DNA of 7,714 nt from contig QIKU01000247.1 in assembly GCA_003232015.1 (NCBI GenBank), positions 1 to 7,714 of the forward strand, given 5' to 3'. The position numbers and the translations under genes are program-made. This document shows positions 1-5,504 of the stretch, in pieces (positions within the stretch are counted from its first letter, which is position 1; the number at the start of each line of letters is the position of its first letter). The notes under the pieces are model-generated. The model was not told the origin of the DNA, did no database searches, and saw nothing but the letters and a program-made list of their open reading frames with translations. Source of the DNA: Gammaproteobacteria bacterium (GTDB lineage: Bacteria > Pseudomonadota > Gammaproteobacteria > UBA6429).

Positions 1-118
1 AGATCTTTCCGTCAGTTGAAACGGCATCGGCATCACCGGTATCGATCACATTCATCACACCACGAAACGGATTAAGCATTCGTTGGCTATAACAGTGTGG
101 TATGAGTCTGTTCATCAT
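1..118 (-). CDS. N-terminal part of an unrecognised protein (runs off left edge)
   Basis: Reading the minus strand from an ATG at 118-116 gives 39 open codons to the window edge, beginning MMNRLIPHCY and continuing through LNPFRGVMNVID and AVSTDGKI. The NPFRGVM...AVSTDG pattern looks like a conserved cytoplasmic hypothetical protein that I have a vague memory of in gammaproteobacteria, but I cannot name it. The frame stays open upstream to a TAG at about 178-176, so a TTG at 121-119 is an alternative start. An AGGA at about 137-134 lies somewhat far upstream of either start. No signal peptide or membrane segment is visible. The gene is divergent from slyD and shares the intergenic region 119-229 with it. 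Confidence 0.55.
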   Translation of the reverse strand, partial: MMNRLIPHCYSQRMLNPFRGVMNVIDTGDADAVSTDGKI

Positions 119-199
119 CAATTCGACATCTTTTTCCTGTATAGGTATAAGCTTAGTGAATAAATGTAGCTTATTCTATACAAGAAAGTCGCCAATTCG

Positions 200-208
200 T
201 GATAAAAT
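200..208 (+). promoter_or_regulatory. Candidate extended -10 promoter for slyD
   Basis: The sequence TGATAAAAT fits an extended -10 element: TG, one base, then TAAAAT (5 of 6 to TATAAT). It lies about 60 bases upstream of slyD and 21 bases upstream of the leader ORF start. No convincing -35 is seen 16-18 bases further up, which is tolerable for an extended -10 promoter. The call rests on pattern only. Confidence 0.35.
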
Positions 209-229
209 AGCCATTTCAGGAAGGCTTTT

Positions 230-274
230 ATGCCAAATTTTGACAGCGAAACGAACAGGATAGAAATATGCTAA
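230..274 (+). CDS. Possible 14-codon leader ORF overlapping the slyD start
   Basis: ATG at 230 opens a 14-residue ORF, MPNFDSETNRIEIC, ending in TAA at 272-274. A strong Shine-Dalgarno AGGAAGG sits at 218-224 with 5-base spacing, better than the one for slyD itself. The stop codon lies just inside slyD, whose ATG is at 268-270, so the two frames overlap by 7 bases, an arrangement typical of translational coupling. The peptide has no recognisable function and no run of a single amino acid as in attenuators. It could equally be a chance ORF in the 5' UTR; the strong, well-placed ribosome site is the only reason to list it. Confidence 0.3.
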   Translation: MPNFDSETNRIEIC

Positions 275-750
275 TTGAAGATAAAAAAATAGTAGTGGTG
301 AATTACACGCTCACCACAGATGACGGTGAGGTTTTAGACCAGTCAAATGACGGTAGCTTTGCTTATTTGCATGGAGCCGATAATATCGTTGCCGGTTTAG
401 AAAATGCACTAACCGGGAAAGCCGTTGGTGATACATTAAATGTAAAAGTTTTACCTGATGAGGGTTATGGCGACCGTAACGATGAAATGGTGCAGGTTGT
501 TGGTAAAGAAATGTTTGAATCGGATGACGAGCTTGAAGTCGGTTCGCAATTTCATGCCGAAGGGCCAGATGGTCAGCCGATTATGATTACCGTTGCAGCC
601 ATTGAAGGGGATGATATTACCATTGATGGGAACCATCCACTGGCAGGCTTAAACCTGAATTTTGATGTATCGATTATTGATATTCGTGATGCAAGTGAAG
701 AAGAAATTTCACACGGGCATGTGCATGGGGCCGATGGTCATCATCACTAA
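268..750 (+). CDS. slyD: FKBP-type peptidyl-prolyl cis-trans isomerase SlyD
   Basis: Cytoplasmic prolyl isomerase and chaperone of the SlyD group, 160 aa. The N-terminal FKBP half contains VVVNYTLTTDDGEVLDQS and AYLHGADNIVAGLENALTGK (residues about 8-51). The chaperone insert-in-flap domain follows DEGYGDRND (about 64-72) and runs to about residue 121. The chain then returns to the FKBP fold through DGNHPLAGLNLNFDV (about 120-134) and ends in EEEISHGHVHGADGHHH. The closest family reference I know, E. coli SlyD, is 196 aa and has a long His/Cys-rich nickel-binding tail. Here the tail is short, with six His and no Cys, so it may support metal binding but not the full hydrogenase nickel-delivery role. 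AGGA at 257-260, 7 bases before ATG, supports the start. The stop TAA is followed immediately by TAG, which belongs to the repeat at 751. Confidence 0.95.
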   Translation: MLIEDKKIVVVNYTLTTDDGEVLDQSNDGSFAYLHGADNIVAGLENALTGKAVGDTLNVKVLPDEGYGDRNDEMVQVVGKEMFESDDELEVGSQFHAEGPDGQPIMITVAAIEGDDITIDGNHPLAGLNLNFDVSIIDIRDASEEEISHGHVHGADGHHH

Positions 751-913
751 TAGCGAGAAGCCAGAACGCTGCGTTGCAACGCCAACTCAAAATACTCATT
801 TACTATGTTGTTAGTCGCTCTCGCCCATCCATGGGCTTTGCGAACTAAGCACATCCATGTGCATAACTCCGTTTTTTCGTTAGCGTCGCGCCTTGCGCTC
901 TAACTTCTCGCTA
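751..913. repeat. MITE-like palindromic element with terminal inverted repeats
   Basis: The ends are exact 10-base inverted copies: TAGCGAGAAG at 751-760 and CTTCTCGCTA at 904-913. The similarity continues inward imperfectly for about 25 more bases (AGAACGC against AGAGCGC, then ACGCCAAC against ACGCTAAC). Inside are three short palindromes: GCGTTGCAACGC at 771-782, GCCCATCCATGGGC at 823-836 and GCACATCCATGTGC at 849-862. The last two share a CATCCATG core and could form hairpins with TCCA loops. There is no coding capacity. The element fills nearly all of the gap between slyD and the next gene. The outer TA at each end could be a duplicated TA target, as in IS630/mariner-type MITEs, but that is inference because no transposase or second copy is present. 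Confidence 0.7.
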
Positions 914-927
914 TCCGTGAAAAACAC

Positions 928-1677
928 ATGGCAATTGAATGGTCAAAAAGAATAAAGAACTGTCACTATGAAGTGAGAACAGCGGGCGCAACCTGCCGCC
1001 TGTATACGAATACTGTTTTTCATAGCCAGTATAATCCCAATAAAGTTATGCAGGGGGGTATCTGGGATTTGTTAATGCTGCCTGCTTTTGCTTACCCGGA
1101 AAATAAAATTCAACGTGTGCTGGTGTTGGGGGTTGGCGGTGGTACTGTTATAAATCAACTGCAACATTACCTTAAGCCAGAAAGTATTACCGGTATTGAG
1201 CTAAATTCTGTACATTTATTTGTCGCAAAGAAATATTTCTCAGTAAAGCACCCTTCAATCCAGCTAATAGAAGCCGATGCGATTCAGTGGCTGGAAAACT
1301 ACAAGGGCAAAAAATTTGATTTAATCATTGATGATTTATTTGGCCATCAGGACGGCAATGCTGAGCGCGTCATCAAGGTAAATAAAAAATGGTCGTCTTC
1401 TTTATTAAACAGTCTGTCAGATGATGGCTTGCTTGTTATTAATTTTGGTGATAATAATGAAATGAAAAACAGTGCTTTGCTTTCGTATAAAAAATTATTT
1501 AATCAATTTAAATCTGTTCTGCGCTTAACGCTAGCGCAATATGAAAATGCCATTGGTGTTTTTAGTAAACACGATATAAAAGCAAAAATAATGCAGGCTA
1601 ATTTTGAAAATGCTACAAAAATAAAAAAGAATTCATTAAAGAAGAAACTAAATTATCGGTTAAAGGTTTTTAAGTAA
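928..1677 (+). CDS. Spermidine-synthase-fold SAM-dependent methyltransferase-like protein
   Basis: A cytoplasmic 249-aa Rossmann-fold protein of the spermine/spermidine synthase superfamily. The Gly-rich cofactor loop is VLVLGVGGGTVINQL (residues 64-78). It is followed by TGIELN (88-93) with the acidic residue at the end of strand 2, EADAIQWL (115-122), and FDLIIDDLFGHQDG (130-143), which occupies the place of the spermidine synthase catalytic Asp loop. FHSQYNPNKVMQGGIWDLL (about 31-49) resembles the short N-terminal segment before the Rossmann domain. Classical spermidine synthases are about 280-310 aa with an N-terminal beta domain, so this is a shorter relative of unknown substrate, and no polyamine genes adjoin it. 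The C-terminus is very Lys-rich. The ATG has no good Shine-Dalgarno and lies 14 bases after the repeat; the frame is closed upstream by TAA at 901-903, so this start is effectively forced. Confidence 0.75.
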   Translation: MAIEWSKRIKNCHYEVRTAGATCRLYTNTVFHSQYNPNKVMQGGIWDLLMLPAFAYPENKIQRVLVLGVGGGTVINQLQHYLKPESITGIELNSVHLFVAKKYFSVKHPSIQLIEADAIQWLENYKGKKFDLIIDDLFGHQDGNAERVIKVNKKWSSSLLNSLSDDGLLVINFGDNNEMKNSALLSYKKLFNQFKSVLRLTLAQYENAIGVFSKHDIKAKIMQANFENATKIKKNSLKKKLNYRLKVFK

Positions 1678-1679
1678 GA

Positions 1680-2150
1680 CTATTTATTCCAAAGCCGTTG
1701 CCACCAGCGTTTGCGCTGTTGGGTTAAGACATTTTTATCTTCTAATGGTTTGGGCGGGATTACTGATAATATCCAGCCAGGTAAGGGGGGGTTATTACTA
1801 AAGCCGCAGCTTACCCCCAGATTATTTGGGTCATATATTTTTATAAAGGTTGGGTTGTTCTTATCGTCAGCATAGACAATGCCACAATAGTCTTCTTCAT
1901 GGTTACGGCGAAGCAGCTTATCCATTTCAGTTATAAAAAGTAGTAGCTCCTTTTTACAGGCAGGAGAGTCAGGTACGGATTCACCAATAGCATAAATATA
2001 CCAATTCAAATTAGTATGCTGTTTTAGTGTACCCCATAAAGCAGTGAGCTCGTCCCAGCGCATGCAACTGGTAAAGCTGCCTTTAAATTCTTCATAAAAT
2101 GGATCCAGTTGAAAACCGGCAGATGAGTTTTTTGCTTGCGACAGAGACAT
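1680..2150 (-). CDS. Conserved hypothetical protein, 156 aa
   Basis: I do not recognise a named family, although the segment FIKIYDPNNLGVSCGFS (residues about 102-118) and the following PPLPGWILSVIPPKPL look like a conserved block of uncharacterised gammaproteobacterial proteins. The protein is soluble, with no signal peptide or membrane helix, and has several Trp residues (WDELTALWGTL, NWYIYAIGE, KRWWQRLWNK). Three Cys residues (CMRW, ACKK, YCGI) plus VSCG do not form a spaced metal motif. Its C-terminus is basic. It starts 22 bases after the DUF938 gene on the same strand, so the two are probably cotranscribed. The start has no Shine-Dalgarno; an AT-only stretch (TAAT repeats, 2151-2165) precedes it. 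It ends 2 bases from the convergent stop at 1677, leaving no room for a separate terminator. Confidence 0.7.
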   Translation of the reverse strand: MSLSQAKNSSAGFQLDPFYEEFKGSFTSCMRWDELTALWGTLKQHTNLNWYIYAIGESVPDSPACKKELLLFITEMDKLLRRNHEEDYCGIVYADDKNNPTFIKIYDPNNLGVSCGFSNNPPLPGWILSVIPPKPLEDKNVLTQQRKRWWQRLWNK

Positions 2151-2172
2151 TAATTAATTAATTATAGATGAA

Positions 2173-2793
2173 TTATTCAGCCTTACCGCTTTGAAATACA
2201 AGAACTCGATTATTGGCCGGCATTTTATGATCCTTTACAAGTTTTAGAGACGGATCTTGTGATGGGTTCTGGGCAAGAGAGCACAGTGCTTCAAAATCAC
2301 GGATGCCACTTTTAGGATCACGGGATTTTAACCATTGGTCAAACTGTGCATTGCTCGGGCTGGTGTATTGATTATTGTAGTTAAAAGGCCCGTAGAGGCA
2401 GAAAATACCGTTTGGTTTTAGCACTTTGCGGATCCCTGCAAACATTGCTTCAACCTCACTCCATCCCATAATATGCACGGTATTAGCCGAGAAAATATAG
2501 TCACAGGATTCGACAGGCCATTTTTCCTGCTTAACATCCAGAGTTAGGGGTGGGTGTACATTGTAAAGCTGTGCATCAGCGCACCATGCTTTGATACCTG
2601 GCTGGTTTTCAGTGGTATCGCTGGGTTGCCAGAACAATTTATCCAGAAATTGAGGGAAATAGCTGGCATGTTGCCCTGTGCCACTGCCAATTTCTAAAAT
2701 AGTGGCTCCTGACGTGGTAAACCATTGTTTTATAATGGATAATATCGGTTCTTTATTTTGCTCACAGGACTCGGAAAAAGGCTTGTTTTTCAT
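2173..2793 (-). CDS. DUF938 family SAM-dependent methyltransferase-like protein
   Basis: A cytoplasmic 206-aa class I methyltransferase fold of the DUF938 family; the substrate is unknown. The N-terminus MKNKPFSESCEQNKEPIL matches the family opening as I recall it. The cofactor motif is ILEIGSGTGQHASYFP (32-47), followed by FWQPSD (about 54-59), CDYIFSANTVHIMGWSEVE (about 97-115), VLKPNGIFCLYGPFNYN (about 124-140) and a C-terminal HKMPANNRVLVFQ block. The reading frame is open upstream to 2940, but that extension is hydrophobic, lies antisense to the neighbouring signal peptide and is not part of the family, so the ATG at 2793-2791 is chosen. Its Shine-Dalgarno is poor. The gene is divergent from the thioredoxin gene at 2916 across a 122-base gap, and is followed by the hypothetical gene ending at 1680. 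Confidence 0.88.
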   Translation of the reverse strand: MKNKPFSESCEQNKEPILSIIKQWFTTSGATILEIGSGTGQHASYFPQFLDKLFWQPSDTTENQPGIKAWCADAQLYNVHPPLTLDVKQEKWPVESCDYIFSANTVHIMGWSEVEAMFAGIRKVLKPNGIFCLYGPFNYNNQYTSPSNAQFDQWLKSRDPKSGIRDFEALCSLAQNPSQDPSLKLVKDHKMPANNRVLVFQSGKAE

Positions 2794-2915
2794 TGCCGTA
2801 TTATTGTGGAAATAAAGGAGGCTGGCAAGTGCATAAATATTTTCAATTAAATGCAACAAAAACGCCAATAAACAGACTAAGGTGCATGCTATTACGAAAT
2901 ATTCTGGGGGGAATA

Positions 2916-4001
2916 ATGAAACAAATACAATTAAAAACAATATTTGTTCTGACTTTATTTATGAGCACATTTAATGTGCTTGCGGCAGAAAAATTGGGCG
3001 AGTATCGGGGCGCAATGGATACTGAATACCCCAGTTGGTTTAAGCAAGGTTTTCTGGATTTTAATGAAGATATTAAGGATGCAGAAAAAACCGGTAAGCG
3101 TTTAATGATTGTTTTTACCCAGCCGGGTTGCCCGTATTGTAATGCACTGGTTGAACGTAATTTATCACAAAAAGAAATTGAACAAAAAGTACGGAAAAAT
3201 TTTGATTCTGTTGCAATAAATATGTGGGGCGATCGTGAGGTTACCTTTACGGATGGTAAAATCTATACTGAAAAAACAATTTCTGAAAAATTAAAAGTGC
3301 AGTTTACGCCTACCGTTTTATTTTTTAATGAACAGGGTAAAATAATACTCCGTTTAAATGGTTATATCCCGCCAAGGCGTTTTAATGTTGCCCTTGATTA
3401 TGTACTTAAGCATAAAGAAAAAACCATCTCTTACCGTGCTTATGTTAAAGCAAATCTGCCACCGGGGAAATCAGGTGGTTTAAATAAAGAAGATTTCTTT
3501 ATGAAAGAGCCGGTTAACCTGGCGGTTAAAGGCCAAAAGGGCAATAACAAGCAAAGAAGCAAACCCTTTGCCGTTTTTTTTGAACAAAAGCATTGCCCCG
3601 ATTGTGATGTTTTACATAAAAAAGTATTAACGGATAAATACACCCGTAATATTATTAAACAGTTTGACGTTGCACAGCTGGATATGTGGTCGAATAAAAC
3701 ACTGACGATCCCCGATGGCAGTCGAACCACGGCAAAATTGTGGGCGAAGTCACTTGATGTAAAATATGCACCGACCCTGATTATTTTCAACAGACAAGGG
3801 AAGGAAATAATACGTTCAGAAGCCTTTTTTAAGGTGTTTCATACCCAGGGAATGTTCAGCTATGTACTGGATGGTGACTATAAAAAGCAACCCAGTTTTC
3901 AACGTTATTTAGCTGCGCGTGCCGAACACTTCAGAGAGCAGGGTAAGACAATTGATATTTGGAATTATAAGAGCGAACATGACTCGGACAAAAAAAAATA
4001 A
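2916..4001 (+). CDS. Exported tandem double-thioredoxin-fold protein (SoxW-like)
   Basis: Probable periplasmic thiol-disulfide protein, 361 aa. Residues 1-24 form a signal peptide: MKQIQLK, a hydrophobic core, then VLAA before EKLGEY. Domain 1 (about 40-170) has active site CPYC at 72-75 and the cis-Pro segment FTPTVLFFNEQGK with Pro132. Domain 2 (about 190-325) has CPDC at 227-230 and cis-Pro segment YAPTLIIFNRQGK with Pro286. Both share a D/N-MW...T..DG...T region between active site and cis-Pro, showing an internal duplication of a SoxW/COG2143-like unit. Residues 325-361 are a charged tail. The ATG at 2916 was chosen over an upstream in-frame start at 2793 because it begins the signal peptide and has a G6 run (2906-2911) four bases before it. 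It is followed 12 bases later by the gene at 4014. Oxidase, reductase or isomerase direction cannot be told from sequence. Confidence 0.85.
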   Translation: MKQIQLKTIFVLTLFMSTFNVLAAEKLGEYRGAMDTEYPSWFKQGFLDFNEDIKDAEKTGKRLMIVFTQPGCPYCNALVERNLSQKEIEQKVRKNFDSVAINMWGDREVTFTDGKIYTEKTISEKLKVQFTPTVLFFNEQGKIILRLNGYIPPRRFNVALDYVLKHKEKTISYRAYVKANLPPGKSGGLNKEDFFMKEPVNLAVKGQKGNNKQRSKPFAVFFEQKHCPDCDVLHKKVLTDKYTRNIIKQFDVAQLDMWSNKTLTIPDGSRTTAKLWAKSLDVKYAPTLIIFNRQGKEIIRSEAFFKVFHTQGMFSYVLDGDYKKQPSFQRYLAARAEHFREQGKTIDIWNYKSEHDSDKKK

Positions 4002-4013
4002 AGAATTAATTTA

Positions 4014-4388
4014 ATGTCAATTTATGATGACCAGGAAGAAAGGAAAGATTTAATTCACAGTATTTTTCAGATTTTAAATGACTGGAAAATTGCTTTAGAG
4101 TTGCAGGTAATACTAGTCGGCTTGCCTGCGGGTACAAAAGCACGTGAGTTAACTAAAATAAAAAATGGTAAGGCCTTTCCTGATGAAGATGAATTTATGC
4201 GTCGTGCCTTTGAAATTATTTCGATTAGTAAAGGATTGACGCTGGTATTTCCAGGCAACAGCACTCTGGGGAATTTGTGGGTAACAACCCCCAGTTATAA
4301 TTTTAATGACTGTGCGCCAGTTGAAGTGATGCTGGCCAGTTTTGAAGGTTTACAGGAAATTAACAAACATCTTCGTGGTGGCTGGTAA
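4014..4388 (+). CDS. Small protein resembling the MbcA/ParS/Xre toxin-binding domain (DUF2384-like)
   Basis: A 124-aa soluble protein. The segment WKIALELQVILVGLPAGTKA (about 24-43), a helical region ending FPDEDEFMRRAFEIISISKGL (about 55-75), and the C-terminal FPGNSTLGNLWVTTPSYNFNDCAPVEVML (about 79-107) followed by EGLQEINKHLRGGW match the organisation I know for the Xre/MbcA/ParS toxin-binding domain: helices, a W-x-x-T/N-P-N-like turn, then a PxE(V/L)(M/L) helix. Such proteins are usually antitoxins of RES-type toxins, but no RES toxin is adjacent. It lies 12 bases behind the double-thioredoxin gene on the same strand, so cotranscription is likely. Shine-Dalgarno is weak (AAAGAA). Domain assignment is from memory of the motif, so moderate confidence; function as an antitoxin is doubtful here. 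Confidence 0.6.
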   Translation: MSIYDDQEERKDLIHSIFQILNDWKIALELQVILVGLPAGTKARELTKIKNGKAFPDEDEFMRRAFEIISISKGLTLVFPGNSTLGNLWVTTPSYNFNDCAPVEVMLASFEGLQEINKHLRGGW

Positions 4389-4406
4389 ATTGGAACATTA
4401 TCGGCT

Positions 4407-4431
4407 AACTCTTAACCTGCTGTTAAGGGTT
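4407..4431 (+). terminator. Stem-loop terminator candidate after the thioredoxin operon
   Basis: AACTCTTAAC and GTTAAGGGTT can pair as a 10-bp stem with one G-U pair around a CTGCT loop, followed by a pyrimidine-rich stretch (TCTCT). It begins 18 bases after the stop of the 4014-4388 gene. On the minus strand the stem has a mismatch and no T tract, so it serves the plus-strand operon better. It overlaps the last codons of the convergent rhodanese gene. The T tract is imperfect, so efficiency is uncertain. Confidence 0.45.
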
Positions 4432-4729
4432 TCTCTGCCCGTACCCAACCAATCATACCGCCACGAAGGTTATACACATTATCAAAGCCCTTTTGCTGTA
4501 AAAACATACATGCCTGTGCAGAGCGTGCGCCGCTGCGGCAAACCATAATAATTTTTTTATCACTACTGAATTCTGCCAACCGCATTGGAATGCTTGCCAA
4601 TGGCATTGGGTAGGCGTTTTCAATTTTACCGGCCGCTATTTCAGGTATTTCACGGACATCGATAATCTGAAAATCATCATTTTGTGGATCGAGTTCGGTT
4701 GGTTGAATTTCTTGTACAAGTGGCCGCAT
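4412..4729 (-). CDS. Single-domain rhodanese-like protein
   Basis: A 105-aa cytoplasmic rhodanese domain that would carry sulfane sulfur as a persulfide on its active Cys. Visible family marks are FQIIDVREIPEIAAGKIENA (20-39), with the DVR-E and G-x-I-x-A elements; MPLASIP (42-48); IIMVCRSGARS (60-70), in which Cys64 heads the six-residue active loop CRSGAR; ACMFLQQKGFDNVYNLRGGM (about 72-91); and the terminal W of GW. Length is close to that of GlpE-type single-domain proteins. No signal peptide is present. The loop composition fits thiosulfate:acceptor sulfurtransferases, but the acceptor is unknown. A GGA about 7 bases before the ATG is the ribosome site. It is divergent from the TetR gene and may share its control region, and convergent with the thioredoxin pair. 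Confidence 0.9.
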   Translation of the reverse strand: MRPLVQEIQPTELDPQNDDFQIIDVREIPEIAAGKIENAYPMPLASIPMRLAEFSSDKKIIMVCRSGARSAQACMFLQQKGFDNVYNLRGGMIGWVRAEKPLTAG

Positions 4730-4765
4730 CTTTTTTCCAGAGCATTTAAGTAAAATAGGCCGACT

Positions 4766-4794
4766 ATAGTATATTAGAGATTTCTTATACTCAA
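4766..4794 (-). promoter_or_regulatory. Candidate promoter for the rhodanese gene
   Basis: On the minus strand TTGAGT (4794-4789) is followed after 17 bases by TACTAT (4771-4766); an alternative -10, TATACT (4773-4768), would leave 15 bases. Either places transcription start 30-40 bases before the rhodanese ATG. On the plus strand the same region offers TATACT at 4786-4791 as a -10 for tetR, without a good -35. These overlapping signals suggest back-to-back promoters, unproven. Confidence 0.35.
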
Positions 4795-4800
4795 GTATTT

Positions 4801-4837
4801 TTTGTGAATAATGAATATTTTATTGAATATTCACAAA
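4801..4837. promoter_or_regulatory. Interrupted palindrome, likely TetR operator
   Basis: TTTGTGAATA (4801-4810) and TATTCACAAA (4828-4837) are exact inverted copies separated by 17 bases. The spacer itself contains AATATTTTATTG, and GAATATTC (4825-4832) is a self-palindrome straddling the right arm, so nested half-sites GAATA are present. It lies 45 bases upstream of the TetR start and about 70 bases upstream of the rhodanese start. TetR repressors usually bind palindromes next to their own gene, so autoregulation of the tetR-RND operon is the natural reading, with possible joint control of the rhodanese. Confidence 0.55.
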
Positions 4838-4842
4838 TTACC

Positions 4843-4856
4843 TGCTAGAAATAGCA
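4843..4856 (+). other. Small GAAA-tetraloop hairpin in the tetR 5' region
   Basis: TGCTA and TAGCA pair around a GAAA tetraloop (4848-4851), ending 25 bases before the tetR ATG. A GNRA loop stabilises short RNA hairpins, but a five-pair AT-containing stem can occur by chance. No known riboswitch structure surrounds it. Confidence 0.25.
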
Positions 4857-4881
4857 AATACCCATCACCAAGACCTGCAAA

Positions 4882-5469
4882 ATGAAGAAATCTGATTTAA
4901 AACGTGCCGAAATTATAGAAATATCTGAGCGCCGATTCCGTGAGGCGGGTTATAACAAAACGACTATGGCGGAAATTGCTGATGATTTAAACATGTCGGC
5001 TGCAAACCTGTATCGATTTTTTAAAAGCAAGCAAGATATTGCAGCAGCTTGCTGTGAGCGATGTTTGGGTGAGCGAGGCGAATACTTAAGTGCAGTTACC
5101 AAGCGACACGATTTGAGTGCAGGTGAAAAATTACTGGCATTTGTGCTGGAAGATATTCGTTACACTTTTGAGCGGGCAGAAAATGAACCGAAGATTAATG
5201 AATTGATCGCGACGGTTACTCATAATCGTAAAGATATTGTTTTGTCCAAGCTGGATGAGCAGTGTGAATTGATAGCAGACATTATAGAGCAAGGGAATAT
5301 GTCAGGTGAATTCAATGTTGCGGATGTTGCGAAAGCAGCGTGTGCGATACATAGCAGTTTTACCTTATTTGAAGTACCCATTTTTTTACCGTTGTTTACA
5401 AAAGAACAGCTTGAAACGATAGCTCGTGATTTAGTTGAACTGTTACTAATGGGCTTACGCAAAAGATAA
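4882..5469 (+). CDS. TetR family transcriptional regulator
   Basis: A 195-aa TetR-type repressor. The N-terminal DNA-binding domain is typical: KRAEIIEISERRFREAGY (7-24), then the helix-turn-helix TTMAEIADDLNMSAANLYRF (27-46) followed by FKSKQDI. The remaining residues form the helical ligand and dimer domain, with Cys residues at CCERC (about 57-61), and end in LVELLLMGLRKR. It is followed after 35 bases by the RND exporter on the same strand, the usual arrangement of a local efflux repressor, and is preceded by the palindrome at 4801-4837, its probable operator. The ATG has no clear Shine-Dalgarno, but it matches the expected family start and no upstream in-frame alternative is evident. The inducer cannot be inferred. 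Confidence 0.92.
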   Translation: MKKSDLKRAEIIEISERRFREAGYNKTTMAEIADDLNMSAANLYRFFKSKQDIAAACCERCLGERGEYLSAVTKRHDLSAGEKLLAFVLEDIRYTFERAENEPKINELIATVTHNRKDIVLSKLDEQCELIADIIEQGNMSGEFNVADVAKAACAIHSSFTLFEVPIFLPLFTKEQLETIARDLVELLLMGLRKR

Positions 5470-5504
5470 ACCGAATTCAGGGACAAGAAAGCCAGGAGAT
5501 AAAA

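Noticed and set aside
849..877. Hairpin at 849-862 plus T6 at 872-877 as a terminator for slyD
   Set aside because: The T run is nine bases beyond the stem, too far for an intrinsic terminator; the hairpin is better treated as part of the repeat.
2151..2165. TAAT tandem repeat between the DUF938 and hypothetical genes
   Set aside because: Only three and a half short AT units; simple-sequence spacer in an AT-rich genome with no further support as a regulatory site.
2793..2915. A 41-residue N-terminal extension of the double-thioredoxin protein
   Set aside because: It would bury the signal peptide, and the ATG at 2916 has a G-rich ribosome site directly upstream.
2794..2940. A 49-residue hydrophobic N-terminal extension of the DUF938 protein on the minus strand
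   Set aside because: It is absent from the family as I know it and lies antisense to the leader and signal peptide of the divergent thioredoxin gene; the hydrophobicity comes from AT-rich sequence read backwards.
3440..3790. Open minus-strand frame of 116 codons inside the thioredoxin gene
   Set aside because: It is entirely antisense to a well supported coding region and its translation has no family features.
3990..3998. Run of nine A bases at the end of the thioredoxin gene as a programmed slippage site
   Set aside because: The frame checked after a slip meets a stop within a few codons, so no meaningful alternative product or fusion to the next gene results.
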